This document shows, piece after piece, positions 44,916 to 51,383 of a DNA stretch of 51,383 bases. Position numbers and translations under genes: made by a program. The stretch is taken from NCBI GenBank assembly GCA_016209145.1, contig JACQWT010000122.1, positions 1 to 51,383 of the forward strand. Direction: 5' to 3'. The DNA comes from Deltaproteobacteria bacterium. Its GTDB lineage: Bacteria > Myxococcota_A > Polyangia > Polyangiales > Polyangiaceae. Below the pieces are notes generated by a model. That model made no database searches. It saw only the letters and a list, made by a program, of their open reading frames with translations, and had not been told where the DNA came from. The number at the start of each line of letters is the position of its first letter. Position 1 is the stretch's first letter.

Positions 44916-45860
44916 CTACGAGAGCAGCTCTATTGCCGCATCGTGCAGCGCGGGGCGGAGGGCACGCACGCCTTCCGGACGGTGCCGGCCCGGCAGGGTG
45001 CGGTTCGTGCACAGGGCGATCGAGATCTGTCTGTCCAGATCAACCCACAGCGAGCACCCGGTAAAGCCCCAGTGCCCGACCGCGCCGCGCGGGCCGAGCC
45101 GGCCGAGGAGCCGCCCCGTGAGCGACTGCTCCGGGGCGGGGCGATCGAAGCCCAGGGCCCGCTCCGGGCCCCTGCCCTCCTGGTCGGGCCGGCACAGCTC
45201 CGCGAGGGTCGCTCCGGCGCCCAGCCGCCCGGCCCCTTCTATTTCCTCCCAGAGCAGCCAGCCCAGGCGCGCCAGCGCGCGCGCCGTGCCGAAAAGGCCG
45301 GCGTGCCCGCACGGCGTAGTCGCGCTCCTGGCCGGGCGCGGGCTCGCGCGGGCGCGTGCGTCCGGTCGGCAGCACATGCCGGCCGGAAATCCACTGCCGC
45401 TCGTCCGTCGCGAGATCGACGAAGCCCAGGTCTGCCAGCCCGAGCGGCGCAAAGACGGCCTCGCGGCAGAAGCGATCGAGGGATGTGCCGGCGCTTCTCT
45501 CGACGAGGCGGCCGAGAGCGATGAACCCGAGGTCGCTGTACACGCGCCGGCCACGATCGGGCCCGGGCGCGGCCGCCCACGCCCGCTCCAGGACGACCTG
45601 TCTCGCGCGCGCGAAGCCGACCCCCGACCGGACGCGCGCCGGGCCGAAGATCTCACGGGCGACGGGATCGGCCATCGCCGCGAGGAACAGCGGCTCCCAG
45701 GCGGCGAGGCCGCTCGTGTGCGCCAACAGCTCGCGCACGCTCAGCGGCCCTAGCGCCCGCGCGGCAAGCTCGGGAAGCAAGCCTGCGCCGCCGGGCAGAC
45801 GCCCTGCACGACGGCCTGGTCGAGCAACGCCGCAAGAGGCTCGAGGCAGGGCCCACTCAT
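44916..45860 (-). pseudogene. Serine hydrolase (class C beta-lactamase-like), broken
   Basis: The first piece begins at ATG 45860 (overlapping the upstream stop, ATGA) as MSGPCLEPLAALLDQAVVQG then VCPAAQ. The next recognisable piece, in another frame, is LLPELAARALGPLSVRELLA HTSGL ... YSDLGFIALGRLVERSAG. A third frame from about 45310 gives CGHAGLFGTARALARLGWLL ... VGHWGFTGCSLWVD to 44916. The segment that normally carries the catalytic SxxK is missing between the first two pieces, and at least two frame changes are needed. A Tyr motif (YSD) and HWGFTG remain. It must be inactive even if the later frameshift were an error. Confidence 0.75.
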
Positions 45861-48800
45861 GGCTGGCTCTCGTCCGGCTCCGGCACGAGGCCGGCTTCGA
45901 TCGAGGGGCCCTCGGCCTCGCGAAAGGCGGCAAGATCCGCGGCCGCCCTTGCCGCCAGGGGATGGTGCGCCCGGCCGTAGCAGAGCGCGCGCCGGACGAG
46001 CAGCGTGTCATCCCACGGAACGTGCGGCTCGAAGGGGCCGAGGGCCTCGATGCAGCGCCCCATGTCGCCGAGCCCTGCGGCGAGCTCCAGGCGCAGCCAC
46101 TGGCGCTGGTAGCGCAGGGCGCTGACGGGAAACGGTGTGCCCAGAAGCGCGTACAGCTCGCGCGCCGCCGCGGCGTCGCCGCGGCCGACGACCTGCGCGA
46201 AACCGAGCGCGCGGTACATCAGGGCAATGCTCGCCCAAGGATCGCGCTGGTACGAGAGCAGGGCCACGCGCAGCGCGTCAAGCGCCTCCCTGCGCCTGCC
46301 CTGCGCCCAGCGCAGGCGTGCCGCGACGGCGCTCGCCTCGGTCGGCATGAGCGCGGCGAGCCGGTCGATGAGAGGCGCGGCGGCCGGCTCGTCTCCCAGG
46401 GCCGCGAAGCTGTCGGCCATCACCATCAGCTCCACGGCGCCCCGCGGGTCGCGCTCCTGCGCCCGCCACGCCGCGACCGCCGCAGCGGCGTCGGCCCGGC
46501 TCCAGGACAAGAGCGCGCGATAGCGGTGCCGCTGCGCGGCGGAGAGATCCCCGGGATCGAGCGGCGCAGGGCTCCAGGAGCTCACCATGCCGAGAGCCAT
46601 GCGCGCGTCGCTCACGCGTTCCCAGTCGATCGGCTCCGTCGCGCCGGCAAGCTCGGGCCGGGCCGCGCCCAGGCGCGCCGCGGCGTGGCGAAGTTCCTCG
46701 ACGGCCAGAAGCTGCGCCCGGCCGAGTGAGCGCGCCACCCCGAACTCGAGCCCGTTCAGGTCGTCGGTGCTGATGGCCGCCTCGCCCGCACGCTCTGCCA
46801 CGGCCCGCGCGAACGACGGTGCGGCCACGTGGCGCGCCAGGAGGTCCTCGACACTCGTGGCGCGCCAGGCAAAGAGCAGCCCGCTGCGAAAGGGCTCGGT
46901 GCCGATACGCCGGCGCAGGGACATGATGTCAAGGGGGCGGTCCTCCTGGGTGGCCACGAGCATCAGCTCTGCCACGTCGGTGCGCCAGGTCTGCACCTGC
47001 GCAAACTCCGCCGCGAGGGTCGCGTACACGGTGCGAATGGCGGCGGCGTCGATCTCGTATGCCTGCACACATTGCGCGAAGATGCCGCCCGGCCGTAGCC
47101 GCTGTCGGGCGGCCGCGTAGAACTCCCGCGAGAAGAGGCTCGCCACGCCGGCCCGATAGGGGCTCGACGGTTCGGAGAGAATGAGGTCGTAGCGCGCGCG
47201 GGTCGTGAGCAGGGCCTCGCGGGCGTCGCCGAAGCTCACGTGGATCCGGGGCTGCGCCAGGACGTCGCGGTTGACCGCGGCGCACTCGCGCGCGACGTGG
47301 AGGACCGCGGGCTCGAGCTCGATCACGTCGACCCGCTCGATCTCGGGCACGGCCGCGAGCCAGCCAGCCGTCGTCCCTGTGCCGAGGCCGACCACCAGCG
47401 CCCGCTCGACGCGGCCATGCAGCAGCGCCGCGAGCAAGCCGCTCGTCACCTGGCGGGCCGAGTCCAAAAGGGCGGAACCGTCGCTCTTGCCACCGAGCAG
47501 GAAGCCGGTGTCGTTCAGGGTGGCCAGGGCCACGTTGCTCTCGCGGCCGTCCTGCTCCCAGGTCACCGCCAGCCGCTGCTCGTGCAGCCAGCGGCGCAGG
47601 CCGTTGCGCGTCCCGTCGTGCAGGGCCGCGCCGGCCCGCGCCGCGCCGATGCCGCTGTGGCGCCAGGCTGCGGTCGGCCCCAGGGCCGCGTGCGCCAGCC
47701 ACAGGCCGGCCGCGGCGATGGCGGCAGGTCCGAGCGCGGCGCCCAGACGAGCGGGAAGGACCGGGCCAGCGCCCGCGCGGCGGCAGAGCGACGCTCCGGC
47801 CGCCGCCACGGCGAGCAGGGCGAGCAGCCAGATTGCGAGCTTCCAGGCCCCCAGGGCGCCGAGCCACGGGAGGAGCAGGAACCCCCCGCAGAGCGAGCCG
47901 CCGATGGAGCCCGCCGTGTTGCTCGCGTAGGCCAGTCCGACGTCGCGTCCGACCCGTGGCCGCCCCGTGCCGAGCAGGGAAATGAGCAGCGGGAACTGGT
48001 AGCCCGCGACGATGGCCGCGGGCAGCACCACGAGCGCCGCCACCGCGGCCCAGCCCGCCGCTTGGCCGAGCAGTCCGGCGAACCCGAAGCCGCGCAGCAC
48101 GAGCGCCAGCACGGCGAGGCGATCGCCCAGGGCGTAGGGCACGCAGAGGGCCACGGCCTCGAGCGCGCAGACGAGCGCGAAGTCCAGCGCGCTTGCCGGC
48201 CGGGCCGCGGGCCGCAGCCCGTACAGGGCGCCGCCCATGCCTATGCCGAGCAGCGCGACCGAGAGGACTAGGCCGAAGGTGTAGGTCGAGCCTCCGAGCA
48301 GGGGGCTCAGCATGCGGTACCAGACGAGCTCCATCAGCAGGAACGCGAAGCCGACCACGGCCGCGCACACAAGCACCCAGGCCGTGGCCGGCCGCAGGGG
48401 GCCGCGCTCCTCCAGGGCGGGCTCGGACGGCGCGCTCGCCTCGCTCGCGAGCGGCGGCAGGCGGCGGCTTGCGGCCCGCGCCGCCATGGCGACGAGGGCA
48501 TTGATGCCGCAGCCCAGCCACAGCGTGAGGCGCGTGCCGAGCACCTCCAACAGGATGAAGGTCGAGGCCGCCGCCCCGGCCACGGCGCCCAGGGTGTTGG
48601 CGCCGTAGAGCAGCGCCGTGCTCGTCCGGGCCGCGTCCTCGCGGCCAGTGGCGGCCCGCGCCGCCGCGGGCAGCGTGCCGCCCATGAGCAGGGTGGGAGG
48701 AAGCAGCACGAGGGCGGCAAGCACGAGACGCAGGAGCGTGCCGGCCAGCATACCGAGCGCCGTCGTGCCTCCGAGCGCCACGTAGCCGGCGCGCGCCGCC

Positions 48801-49072
48801 AGGAGCAGCAGCGGCGTCAGGGCCGCGCACGCGGCGATGCCGAGCTCCAGCCGGGCGTAGAGCAAGAGCGGCCGCGCGCTCGCCTCGGCACGCTTGCCCA
48901 GCACGAGGCTGCCGTAGCCCAGCCCGCCCATGAAGACCGCGAGCACGGCAGCCGAGGCGGGCGTCGAGGCGCCAAACACCAGGCGCATCTCCCGCAGCCA
49001 GGCCACCTGGTAGACGAGCGCGCAAAGGCCCGAGCAGAAAAGCAGCGCAGCGATCTTCCAGCGCAGGAGCAT
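45857..49072 (-). CDS. Membrane protein fused to spermidine-synthase-like domain and TPR-like tail
   Basis: 1071 residues. The first ~510 have about 12-14 hydrophobic segments, beginning IAALLFCSGLCALVYQVAWL, the hallmark start of fused spermidine-synthase membrane proteins. A Rossmann methyltransferase/aminopropyltransferase-like domain follows: ALVVGLGTGTTAGWLAAVPE, VDVIELEPAVL, FGDAREALLTTRARYDLILS and PSSPYRAGVASLFSREFY. The last ~300 residues are helical and TPR-like. True spermidine synthases need a DTTDP-like motif with Asp; here the segment is SEPSSP, so polyamine synthesis is doubtful. It follows the small lipoprotein by 7 bp and is coupled to the serine hydrolase remnant. Confidence 0.85.
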   Translation of the reverse strand: MLLRWKIAALLFCSGLCALVYQVAWLREMRLVFGASTPASAAVLAVFMGGLGYGSLVLGKRAEASARPLLLYARLELGIAACAALTPLLLLAARAGYVALGGTTALGMLAGTLLRLVLAALVLLPPTLLMGGTLPAAARAATGREDAARTSTALLYGANTLGAVAGAAASTFILLEVLGTRLTLWLGCGINALVAMAARAASRRLPPLASEASAPSEPALEERGPLRPATAWVLVCAAVVGFAFLLMELVWYRMLSPLLGGSTYTFGLVLSVALLGIGMGGALYGLRPAARPASALDFALVCALEAVALCVPYALGDRLAVLALVLRGFGFAGLLGQAAGWAAVAALVVLPAAIVAGYQFPLLISLLGTGRPRVGRDVGLAYASNTAGSIGGSLCGGFLLLPWLGALGAWKLAIWLLALLAVAAAGASLCRRAGAGPVLPARLGAALGPAAIAAAGLWLAHAALGPTAAWRHSGIGAARAGAALHDGTRNGLRRWLHEQRLAVTWEQDGRESNVALATLNDTGFLLGGKSDGSALLDSARQVTSGLLAALLHGRVERALVVGLGTGTTAGWLAAVPEIERVDVIELEPAVLHVARECAAVNRDVLAQPRIHVSFGDAREALLTTRARYDLILSEPSSPYRAGVASLFSREFYAAARQRLRPGGIFAQCVQAYEIDAAAIRTVYATLAAEFAQVQTWRTDVAELMLVATQEDRPLDIMSLRRRIGTEPFRSGLLFAWRATSVEDLLARHVAAPSFARAVAERAGEAAISTDDLNGLEFGVARSLGRAQLLAVEELRHAAARLGAARPELAGATEPIDWERVSDARMALGMVSSWSPAPLDPGDLSAAQRHRYRALLSWSRADAAAAVAAWRAQERDPRGAVELMVMADSFAALGDEPAAAPLIDRLAALMPTEASAVAARLRWAQGRRREALDALRVALLSYQRDPWASIALMYRALGFAQVVGRGDAAAARELYALLGTPFPVSALRYQRQWLRLELAAGLGDMGRCIEALGPFEPHVPWDDTLLVRRALCYGRAHHPLAARAAADLAAFREAEGPSIEAGLVPEPDESQP

Positions 49073-49079
49073 GACGGAA

Positions 49080-49247
49080 CTACGTCTCTCCTCCCGCCCC
49101 GCCCGCCGCCGCAGGCCCCTGCTGCTGGTCCGAGCCCGAGCACGCCCCGGCGCTTGCCAGGCCGGCCAGGGCTGCGGCCCCCAGGGCCCAGCGTGCCGCC
49201 CGCGGCAGCGCGACCGCCAGGTGGATGCGGCTGCGATGAGCGATCAT
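49080..49247 (-). CDS. Tiny lipoprotein, first gene of the operon
   Basis: 55 residues from ATG 49247. MIAHRSRIHLAVALPRAARW is followed by a hydrophobic core LGAAALAGLASAGAC with lipobox SAGAC, leaving a mature peptide of about 21 residues (SGSDQQQGPAAAGGAGGET). GAGGAG precedes the ATG at good spacing. It lies 7 bp upstream of the membrane spermidine-synthase-like gene, so it is probably co-translated and may be its envelope partner (inference). Confidence 0.65.
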   Translation of the reverse strand: MIAHRSRIHLAVALPRAARWALGAAALAGLASAGACSGSDQQQGPAAAGGAGGET

Positions 49248-49636
49248 GCGAGTCTCCTCGTGCTGGCCGGCAGGACGTGCGCCTGCCTTGCGCCCGGCTC
49301 GGCGCCGGGGCGTCCATGACGATACGCTGCCGACGCGCGCAGGACGAGGCGGGGCGAGGGCATGGGCGTTCAACCGGTGAACTGCGAACATGGAACAGAG
49401 TACCGGGAACTGGGAATGCGTTCGCGGCTAGCGGCTTGCTCTGGCGGTGGTGGCCGATGCCGCCAAGATGGCGGCGAGCTCGCTGCCCTCCTGCGTAGAT
49501 CCAGGGCGTGCGGCTTCCCGGAAATGTCGGAGCGCCACGAAGCTTGGCAGGACGTCTCCAGGCAGGCCACGATGGGGCGGTGGTGGGGCACTGCCCGCGG
49601 CACCGCGAGCCGTCGCCTCGAAAGGCAGCGCAAGCC
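49248..49636. other. Intergenic region with possible cassette remnant
   Basis: 389 bp without a supported gene. At 49387-49420 the bases GGAACAGAGTACCGGGAA resemble AAACAGAGAACAGGGAA at 5947, and a minus-strand frame beyond it reads EGSELAAILAASATTARASR then stop, like the C-terminal helix of four-helix-bundle proteins. Together with the remnant at 5962-6127 this hints at a shared small cassette. The promoter of the HD gene should lie at the right side; none was clear. Confidence 0.3.
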
Positions 49637-50161
49637 ATGAGCTGGATCCAGACCTTCACCGGCAAGCAGTTCTTCCCCCTGGATGCCCGCCGCGCGGACA
49701 TCGACGAGCGTGATGTCGCCCACGCCCTGAGCCTCCAGTGCCGCTTCAACGGGCACTGCCGGGCGTTCTACTCGGTGGCGGAGCACAGCGTGCGCGTCTC
49801 GCAGATCCTGCCCGACCCGCTCGCGCTCTGGGGGCTGATGCACGACGCGGCGGAGGCGTACCTCACGGATCTGCCGCGGCCGCTCAAGGAGCAGCTCCCG
49901 TGGTTCCGGCAGCTCGAGGAGCGCCTGCTTGGCCTGATTGCCGAGCGGTTCGAGCTCGGCTGGCCCATGCCCGAAGAGGTGGCACAAGCGGATGACCGGC
50001 TGCTCGCGACCGAGGCGCGAGATCTGATGGCCCCGGCGCCGGCGCCGTGGGGGCTGCGCGCCGAGCCCTTGGCAGAGCAGATCCAGCCCTGGTCGCCACG
50101 CCGCGCCGAGCGCCGCTTCCTCGCGCGCTTTGCTAGGCTGTCGGGCGGCCAGGAGGCGTGA
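49637..50161 (+). CDS. HD-domain phosphohydrolase (YfbR-like)
   Basis: 174 residues. MSWIQTFTGKQFFPLDARRA is the usual start of this family. HD-domain metal ligands are visible in FYSVAEHSVRVSQI and GLMHDAAEAYLTDLPRPLK, with ADDRLLATEARDLM further on. Homologues act on nucleotides (5'-deoxynucleotidase type); the specific substrate is not established. The C-terminal end overlaps the start chosen for the next gene. Confidence 0.87.
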   Translation: MSWIQTFTGKQFFPLDARRADIDERDVAHALSLQCRFNGHCRAFYSVAEHSVRVSQILPDPLALWGLMHDAAEAYLTDLPRPLKEQLPWFRQLEERLLGLIAERFELGWPMPEEVAQADDRLLATEARDLMAPAPAPWGLRAEPLAEQIQPWSPRRAERRFLARFARLSGGQEA

Positions 50162-50618
50162 CGAACTGCGCAAGGAGGTCAACGTCGCCAACCTGGACAG
50201 CGCGGCCATCGAGCCCGGCGTCTACTCCTGCATCGACGCCGTGCCCATGGCGGTGAAGCTCGCCAAGCAAGTGCGCTTCTCCAACAGCACCGTGAGCCGC
50301 TGGGCCAGGTGGGACCTGGACGCCGAGCGCACCGAGCAGACGTGGTGGAACCACGCCGCCGGCCAGAGCGCCATCGACGCCGCCGCCGATCACCAGGTCA
50401 CGGTGCTCGCCTACAACAACGGCACGAGCAGTTGCTGGCAGAACAAGTACGGCATCATGGCCATTGACGTGCACGGCGGCAGCTTCCCCGCGGCTACCCT
50501 CAACCCGCAGGGCAACACCACGGGCGGCGACTGGTGTCTGGCGATCGGCGTACAGACCGGCGGATCCGTGCACGGCTTCTCGCAGAACGGCAACGGCTTC
50601 GACGCCCCCTCGGCGTAA
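50130..50618 (+). CDS. Unknown protein, both ends doubtful
   Basis: 162 residues if the ATG at 50130, inside the HD gene, is used. The convincing part starts at about VNVANLDSAAIEPGVYSCID and includes SRWARWDLDAERTEQTWWN, VTVLAYNNGTSSCWQNKYG and GDWCLAIGVQTGGSVHGFSQ, with aromatic and Cys residues of a compact beta-rich, perhaps exported, domain. No signal peptide is present, and AAGGAGG at about 50169 has no good start codon after it, so the 5' end may be lost. The stop codon TAA (50616-50618) lies inside MITE copy 4, so the C-terminus was set by the insertion. Confidence 0.5.
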   Translation: MLGCRAARRRDELRKEVNVANLDSAAIEPGVYSCIDAVPMAVKLAKQVRFSNSTVSRWARWDLDAERTEQTWWNHAAGQSAIDAAADHQVTVLAYNNGTSSCWQNKYGIMAIDVHGGSFPAATLNPQGNTTGGDWCLAIGVQTGGSVHGFSQNGNGFDAPSA

Positions 50619-50798
50619 CCGTTCACGCATTCCAACACCCGGCTCGTCAGGCGGCTGCGAGCGTGAGCGCGCCCGGAGGCCCGGGCCGCAGCGTACTCCC
50701 GTACGTGAGGACCCGGGCCGAGGACGTAAGTCCGTCCCTTCGGGACGGGGTTGGGGTCCCGACGCGCCCTTCGGGCGCGTCACCCCTGCCCCGCGATC
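50615..50798 (-). mobile_element. IS66-like MITE, copy 4 (one end lost)
   Basis: It begins with GTAACCGTTCACGCATT at 50615. It then has the CCGGCTCGTCAGGCGG arm, GCGTACTCCCGTACG, GGACGTAAGTCC, and both TTCG hairpins, and stops matching after CCGCGATC at 50798. Opposite orientation to copies 2 and 3. It supplies the stop codon of the gene to its left. Confidence 0.88.
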
Positions 50799-50889
50799 AA
50801 GCGCCAGCAGCGAGCGCAGGCGGTGGGTGGCCATCGGCCGAGCTCCCACGGCTGCGTCCCGTGATGGCAGCGGCCTGGCCGGCCACTCT

Positions 50890-51383
50890 TCAGCGAAGCT
50901 TGGCGCAGCTCACGGCGCTGATGGCGCCGGTGTTGTTGCCCTCCACGCACTCCTCGACCACGCCTTGGCCGTTCTGGTCGGCATCGACCACCGCGTAGTA
51001 CGAGGCCGGGGCCGGCGGCGCGGCCACCACCAGCCCGACCTTCTCCGAGTCGCCGGGCAGCAGCAGCTTGGCGGTCTTGGCCTCGCCCAGGTACTTGCCG
51101 CCGGGCGCCACACCCTCGAAGAAGCTGACGACGACGCCCGCCGGCACGCCGAGGCTGCCCTTGTTCTGCACGTAGGCCTCGAGAGCGATGCTCGCCGGAC
51201 ACTGGCCGAGCAGCGCGCCCAGGCTGACCACCAGGTCGGCGGCGTTGGTCGGCACAGCGCACGCCCGAGGGGCACTCGGCCAGGCACTCGCCGCCGGCGC
51301 ACTCGGTACCTTCGTCGCAGCATGTTCCGGCCGAGCCGCACAGGATCTGCGACGGGCAGCCGCTCGCGCCGCCTCCGCCCGTC
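50890..51383 (-). CDS. Secreted protein with CARDB-like domain, 5' end outside window, frameshifted
   Basis: The C-terminal 120 residues (NAADLVVSLGALLGQCPASI ... AYVQNKGSLGVPAGVVVSFF ... YYAVVDADQNGQGVVEECVE ... NNTGAISAVSCAKL) form a CARDB-like beta domain, as found in myxobacterial surface proteins. Upstream, in another frame, the window end reads ASGCPSQILCGSAGTCCDEG then TECAGGECLAECPSGVRC, a Cys-rich module that should belong to the same protein. Joining them needs a one-base shift near 51255. Either the gene is broken or a base is wrong. Function unknown. Confidence 0.65.
   Translation of the reverse strand, partial: RAEAARAAARRRSCAARPEHAATKVPSAPAASAWPSAPRACAVPTNAADLVVSLGALLGQCPASIALEAYVQNKGSLGVPAGVVVSFFEGVAPGGKYLGEAKTAKLLLPGDSEKVGLVVAAPPAPASYYAVVDADQNGQGVVEECVEGNNTGAISAVSCAKLR

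Noticed and set aside
45857-49072. Calling the gene speE (spermidine synthase)
   Set aside because: The fused membrane part and the lack of the typical Asp motif make a true polyamine role unsafe.

Overview
The window is very GC-rich, and its gene content points to a myxobacterium, probably Polyangia/Polyangiales (Sorangium-like). The evidence is a MYXO-CTERM tail, a GYF/AgmX-type protein, a Ser/Thr protein kinase, a TPR protein of the usual polyangial type and many secreted cysteine-rich lipoproteins. No rRNA, tRNA or CRISPR array was found. This is judged from motifs only; no database search was possible.

Layout. 1-9.0 kb: a cut-off secreted Cys-rich protein, an SDR, a first ribbon-helix-helix/MazF-like toxin-antitoxin (TA) pair, a four-haem cytochrome lipoprotein, a lipoyl-less E2-type acyltransferase with an MFS transporter, an RDD protein and a Ser/Thr kinase. 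9.0-18.2 kb: a radical SAM enzyme whose C-terminus carries five GG(V/L)C repeats, a methyltransferase coupled to a substrate-binding lipoprotein, a TPR protein, two paralogous Cys-rich lipoproteins (one with eight cystine-knot-like repeats) and an isobutyryl-CoA-mutase-like large subunit. 18.2-31.2 kb: a damaged defence island with a helicase/DUF1998 protein lacking its first RecA domain, a SNF2-type helicase, an Eco57I-like methylase cut at its C-terminus, an HNH nuclease, a small gene pair and a DUF262/DUF1524 protein. The first three resemble DISARM components, but the assignment is tentative. 31.2-41.3 kb: secreted or surface proteins, a tandem universal stress protein, a phosphodiester glycosidase and an AAA/DUF4143 ATPase. 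41.3-51.4 kb: a second TA pair, a beta-oxidation operon, an operon encoding a small lipoprotein, a membrane spermidine-synthase-like protein and a dead serine hydrolase, an HD hydrolase and a cut-off CARDB-like protein.

Two repeat families run through the window. The first is a MITE with 17-bp terminal inverted repeats (GTAAGCGTTCACGCATT type), present in four copies. The copy at 28449-28625 sits inside a gene, is flanked by an 8-bp duplication (GAGAGACG), and removing it with one duplication restores the reading frame exactly. The ends and duplication size fit the IS66 family. The second is a 70-bp palindromic element with 14-bp arms (CTAGCACTACTGCC type). It occurs at 12980-13049 and 35896-35965 with compensatory changes in an internal hairpin, and the first copy is read in frame in the N-terminal part of a lipoprotein gene.

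Many genes are broken: frameshifts at about 32.14, 33.74, 45.3 and 51.25 kb, truncations at 18.36 and 27.48 kb, and a lost catalytic segment at about 45.8 kb. Single-base frameshifts could be assembly errors. The MITE insertion and the truncations are better explained as real decay.
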